A DNA stretch of 17,175 nucleotides from Bacteriovoracaceae bacterium UBA7317. Its GTDB lineage: Bacteria > Bdellovibrionota > Bacteriovoracia > Bacteriovoracales > Bacteriovoracaceae. The notes under the pieces are model-generated. The model did no database searches. It had not been told where the DNA came from and was given only the letters and a program-made list of their open reading frames with translations. The translations under genes and the position numbers were made by a program. How positions within the stretch are numbered: the stretch's first letter is position 1; each line of letters opens with the position of its first letter. Positions 15,801-17,175 of the stretch are shown here, one piece after another. Location: the NCBI GenBank assembly GCA_002474345.1, contig DKQD01000038.1:1-17175 (forward strand), in the 5' to 3' direction.

Positions 15801-16325
15801 TTGGGAGAGAAGCTTAATAAAAGTGTTCTCTATGAAGTTAAGGGCAGCGAAATATCCATGAACAAGGATTCATTTCATATTCTTCAAGATGCTTTTGTCC
15901 ATGTATTAAGAAACTCTATAGATCATGGAATCGAAACTCCTGAAGAAAGAGTCAAAAGTGGTAAATCCTCTAAAGGTAGGATTGAAGTTATCTGTTTTGA
16001 TGAAAGTGATGATGACCTTAAAATTATAATTAAAGACGACGGAAGAGGAATTGATCTGGAGAAAATTGCCAAAAAAGCTGCTGATTTAGGTCTTGTGAAG
16101 ACTTCACAATTAGAGCAGATGTCACGAGAAGAAATATTCAATATTATTTTTATGCCTACCTTCAGTCAAAGGGAAAGCGTTGATGAGTTGTCTGGAAGGG
16201 GTGTTGGTATGGATATTGTGAAAAAGAACTTAAATAGGCTTGGTGGTGATGTGAGTGTGAAGTCAGAAAAAGGGAGAGGGACCGAAATAACTTTAACCTT
16301 TAAACCAGGTGCGCCAGGAGCATAA
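12897..16325 (+). CDS. membrane CheA-like histidine kinase with HPt domains (1142 aa)
   Basis: Domain order by motif: TM1 about 11-32; periplasmic sensor about 35-148 (contains LATSLYVEDLPQIKNNLDGI, CHASE-like); TM2 about 151-174; HAMP-like and coiled-coil region about 175-265; PAS-like region about 265-385; HPt domain with His453 in FLHTLKGSARAF; a second HPt-like motif with His591 in STHSLKSSLRA; an unassigned helical region about 650-910; a CheA P3-like helix pair (about 925-980); and a CheA-type ATPase with N-box HVLRNSIDHGIE (Asn1006), DDGRGID (1047-1053), IFMPTFS and SGRGVGMDIVK. The chain ends straight after the ATPase, so the CheW-like P5 domain of chemotaxis CheA is missing. It should autophosphorylate on an HPt His and pass phosphate to receivers; the neighbouring CheY-like proteins are candidates. 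The ribosome binding site GAGG is 12 bases from ATG. Confidence 0.85.
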   Translation: MKFRNVSVARKIIVYFILSSFAIAMIGTTVSLIRDFNLYKIAIKERFNEIESSHIPSLATSLYVEDLPQIKNNLDGILSVQDMSYLEVTLDDDPEDEIAFKRGEKNKGNVLNHKIRVVYINPNQPDDPPEPLGYILIQANLSGVTNKIKNQIIIFVIIQLFQFILVSFIMYSIFKNLISKHLERMSNYAESIDLVDLSGPELKLERASVMEKDELDNVVLSLNKMKEKLKSSHEQLKDYSLNLENKVREATEEIESEKNKVDDLLNNMKQAIFVVNEDLVVIPPVSHFATNVFDENIVGKSIFDSLFKDFDKNSETIANLESALTLVYGDDYIQFELVEEHLLRKINYYSKIAGVKTLSISYTPLFNEEELLEHLMFVVDDITEKEKLEAEVLSEKETNQKNISIITEMAKVDIEDLEIFLDNAKGILQKSMILAKSKPNKEEVIHELFRFLHTLKGSARAFNFDSISSITHLVESSVSEKLEVIKSGGTLRNKHFEPIIDNLYLLSQEVLEYGNLAKKVFKIENEFGKKIINDIQNYIVDIENFVKKEVTTQEHFLGKTGAFKKRMLIYKKIQNRNMDSNVLENLRRSTHSLKSSLRANSGLMHLGESVHTFEKSFDLFNRMENTTLDDFTDSFVESYFFLKDSLRSNFIQSHLGSFYTTYKEDWAQVFLNFFKFTMAFDKNEMTVTSKGNFILDVIIGRCEKLGLNLILKEARDLKLLLLKDEKDESEKELITSIMSDLWNYLLLVCKMDFYQLEKGSEQEIQNKTLEKISSRGRESDHDFCRGLLQEFEIKTIILLTLKNVLDDGYLVNDFFEAFGDWTGHKKLDSYVDILGVSSEDSNPDLKGIRSLLKTSHVNRLIVEKISNDVNDHDPVASILKKFFEEDSYYTYLKFIDFHQLLSSYLATGREEVRLRKVEMCSVVMRNITKLEGLTERSGSLDEIKKAVRRLKDTSVIPLLGKFKTMVLDLGEKLNKSVLYEVKGSEISMNKDSFHILQDAFVHVLRNSIDHGIETPEERVKSGKSSKGRIEVICFDESDDDLKIIIKDDGRGIDLEKIAKKAADLGLVKTSQLEQMSREEIFNIIFMPTFSQRESVDELSGRGVGMDIVKKNLNRLGGDVSVKSEKGRGTEITLTFKPGAPGA

Positions 16326-16330
16326 CTTTC

Positions 16331-17175
16331 GTGAAGATGAATTATTTGCATCTAATATATGAAAAGGGAAAGAGAAGGAATAACTCTCTTCGAAAATTCC
16401 TATTAGATGAAATAAATCACACGATTCAATCAAACAGTAAAAGCAATAAGCTTATAGATGCTATTCCTAGTAAGTTATCGAATGATTTCTTTTCTAGTGT
16501 CATTGTCTATTTAGATTTGGATGAGTTTGGTTTTAAATCCCTTCATAACCTTATTTTAAAAATAGTAAATAATAAAAATATTAGAGGAATTATTTGTTTT
16601 GGCTCAAAAAAGTCCGGGGTGCTATTTGATAAACTGAATGAAAAATTAAAGAAAAACCTTATTTATCTTGCGGACCCTTTAAACTCTTCAACTTATAGAA
16701 GTGTCCTTTTTAATCTTTTAGAAAAAAAAGACTCTGGATCACCTCAATCTGTTAGATCCAAGGGTGGGGAAACCAAAGAGAGCATTTTTTTTAACAAACT
16801 ACCTTCTATTAATATTGGAGTAAAATCAATTCTTTATGATGTAAGAAACACAATTAATGGTATTAAAGTACTAGGTGATCAGGTCTCAGGCAGTACGGCA
16901 AAAGAGTCATTTATGCAAAAAGGTATCTATTGCTACTGCGATGATTTCCTGGCGCTATTGTCAGATATAATAGGGACGCCAGATAGTTTATTTAGTCAAA
17001 GAGAGTATAATTTCTCTGTAAAAAGTATCTTCGAATATATTTTGGAAAAATATGAAAAGATATTTGGTGTTTTAGACGTTGTGATCACTTGTGAAGAGAA
17101 CATTGATAAAGAAGTTTATTTAGATAATTATTGGTTGAAGAGGATTTTGAGCTATCTCGTGACAAGCTGTCAGAG
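16331..17175 (+). CDS. divergent histidine-kinase-like protein, likely pseudokinase (partial, 281 codons seen)
   Basis: Starts 5 bases after the CheA-like gene; GTG at 16331 is preferred because GGAG (16317-16320) is 10 bases away, with ATG 16337 as alternative. The frame is open to the right edge. Residues about 50-135 look like a receiver-type fold without its phosphorylation residues (SVIVYLDLDEF, IICFGSKKSG, then LADPLNSSTYRSVLFNLL where receivers have K-P-x-x-x-x). Residues about 160-235 resemble a kinase dimerisation domain: SILYDVRNTINGI aligns with the usual S-H-E-I-R-T-P-M-N-G-I, but the His is Tyr169 and the Pro is Thr. At the edge, ILSYLVTSC falls where the ATPase N-box lies and seems to lack its Asn. 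It is therefore probably catalytically dead and regulatory. Coupled location suggests it works with the kinase. No signal peptide or membrane segment is seen. Confidence 0.6.
   Translation, partial: MKMNYLHLIYEKGKRRNNSLRKFLLDEINHTIQSNSKSNKLIDAIPSKLSNDFFSSVIVYLDLDEFGFKSLHNLILKIVNNKNIRGIICFGSKKSGVLFDKLNEKLKKNLIYLADPLNSSTYRSVLFNLLEKKDSGSPQSVRSKGGETKESIFFNKLPSINIGVKSILYDVRNTINGIKVLGDQVSGSTAKESFMQKGIYCYCDDFLALLSDIIGTPDSLFSQREYNFSVKSIFEYILEKYEKIFGVLDVVITCEENIDKEVYLDNYWLKRILSYLVTSCQ

Noticed and set aside
12897..16325. Reading the kinase as a chemotaxis CheA
   Set aside because: It has two membrane segments and a sensor domain and lacks the C-terminal CheW-like domain; no cheW, cheR, cheB or receptor gene is in the window.

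Overview
The window is AT-rich, gene-dense Gram-negative DNA. Evidence for an outer membrane is the RND/MMPL pump encoded with a LolA-like periplasmic protein and a beta-barrel protein ending in Phe. Low GC, many signal-peptide proteins of unknown family and unusual CheA/CheY-type signalling genes fit Bdellovibrionota of the Bacteriovoracia/Halobacteriovorax type. That assignment is inference from gene style; no rRNA or marker gene is present to prove it. No tRNA, rRNA, CRISPR array, transposase or integrase was seen.

Layout. (1) 1-1485: the 5' end of a probable 2-oxoglutarate/Fe(II) oxygenase on the minus strand, a 47-codon secreted Cys peptide gene with a good promoter (plus), a terminator hairpin, a small secreted Cys protein (minus) and a 67-codon gene (minus). 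(2) 1735-5813: two adjacent plus-strand genes for large secreted paralogues (673 and 676 aa) of a family I do not recognise. They share a Pro/Asn/Gly motif near the N-terminus, a Gly-rich hydrophobic stretch, a basic stretch and exactly three Cys in each mature chain. (3) 10725-5832, minus strand: a tightly coupled three-gene operon, RND/MMPL transporter, then LolA-like lipoprotein-sorting protein, then DUF1302-like outer-membrane barrel. The overlaps are ATGA and TAATG. It probably moves a lipid or lipoprotein between inner and outer membrane. (4) 10924-11644: a stand-alone CheY-like receiver starting with TTG (plus) and convergent cutA (minus), with a doubtful ORF upstream of cutA. (5) 11838-12309: a 470-base AT-rich non-coding stretch with a 14-base palindrome and a 13-bp inverted repeat. 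(6) 12310-17175 (plus): a second stand-alone receiver, a perfect 17-bp hairpin, a 1142-aa membrane CheA-like kinase with one clear and one probable HPt domain but no CheW-like domain, and the start of a histidine-kinase-like gene whose phospho-acceptor His position is Tyr.

The two most unusual parts are the paralogous secreted pair and the signalling cluster. In the latter, a CheA-type core without a CheW-coupling domain, two single-domain receivers and a probable pseudokinase suggest a non-chemotactic phosphorelay. This is inferred from motifs and adjacency only.
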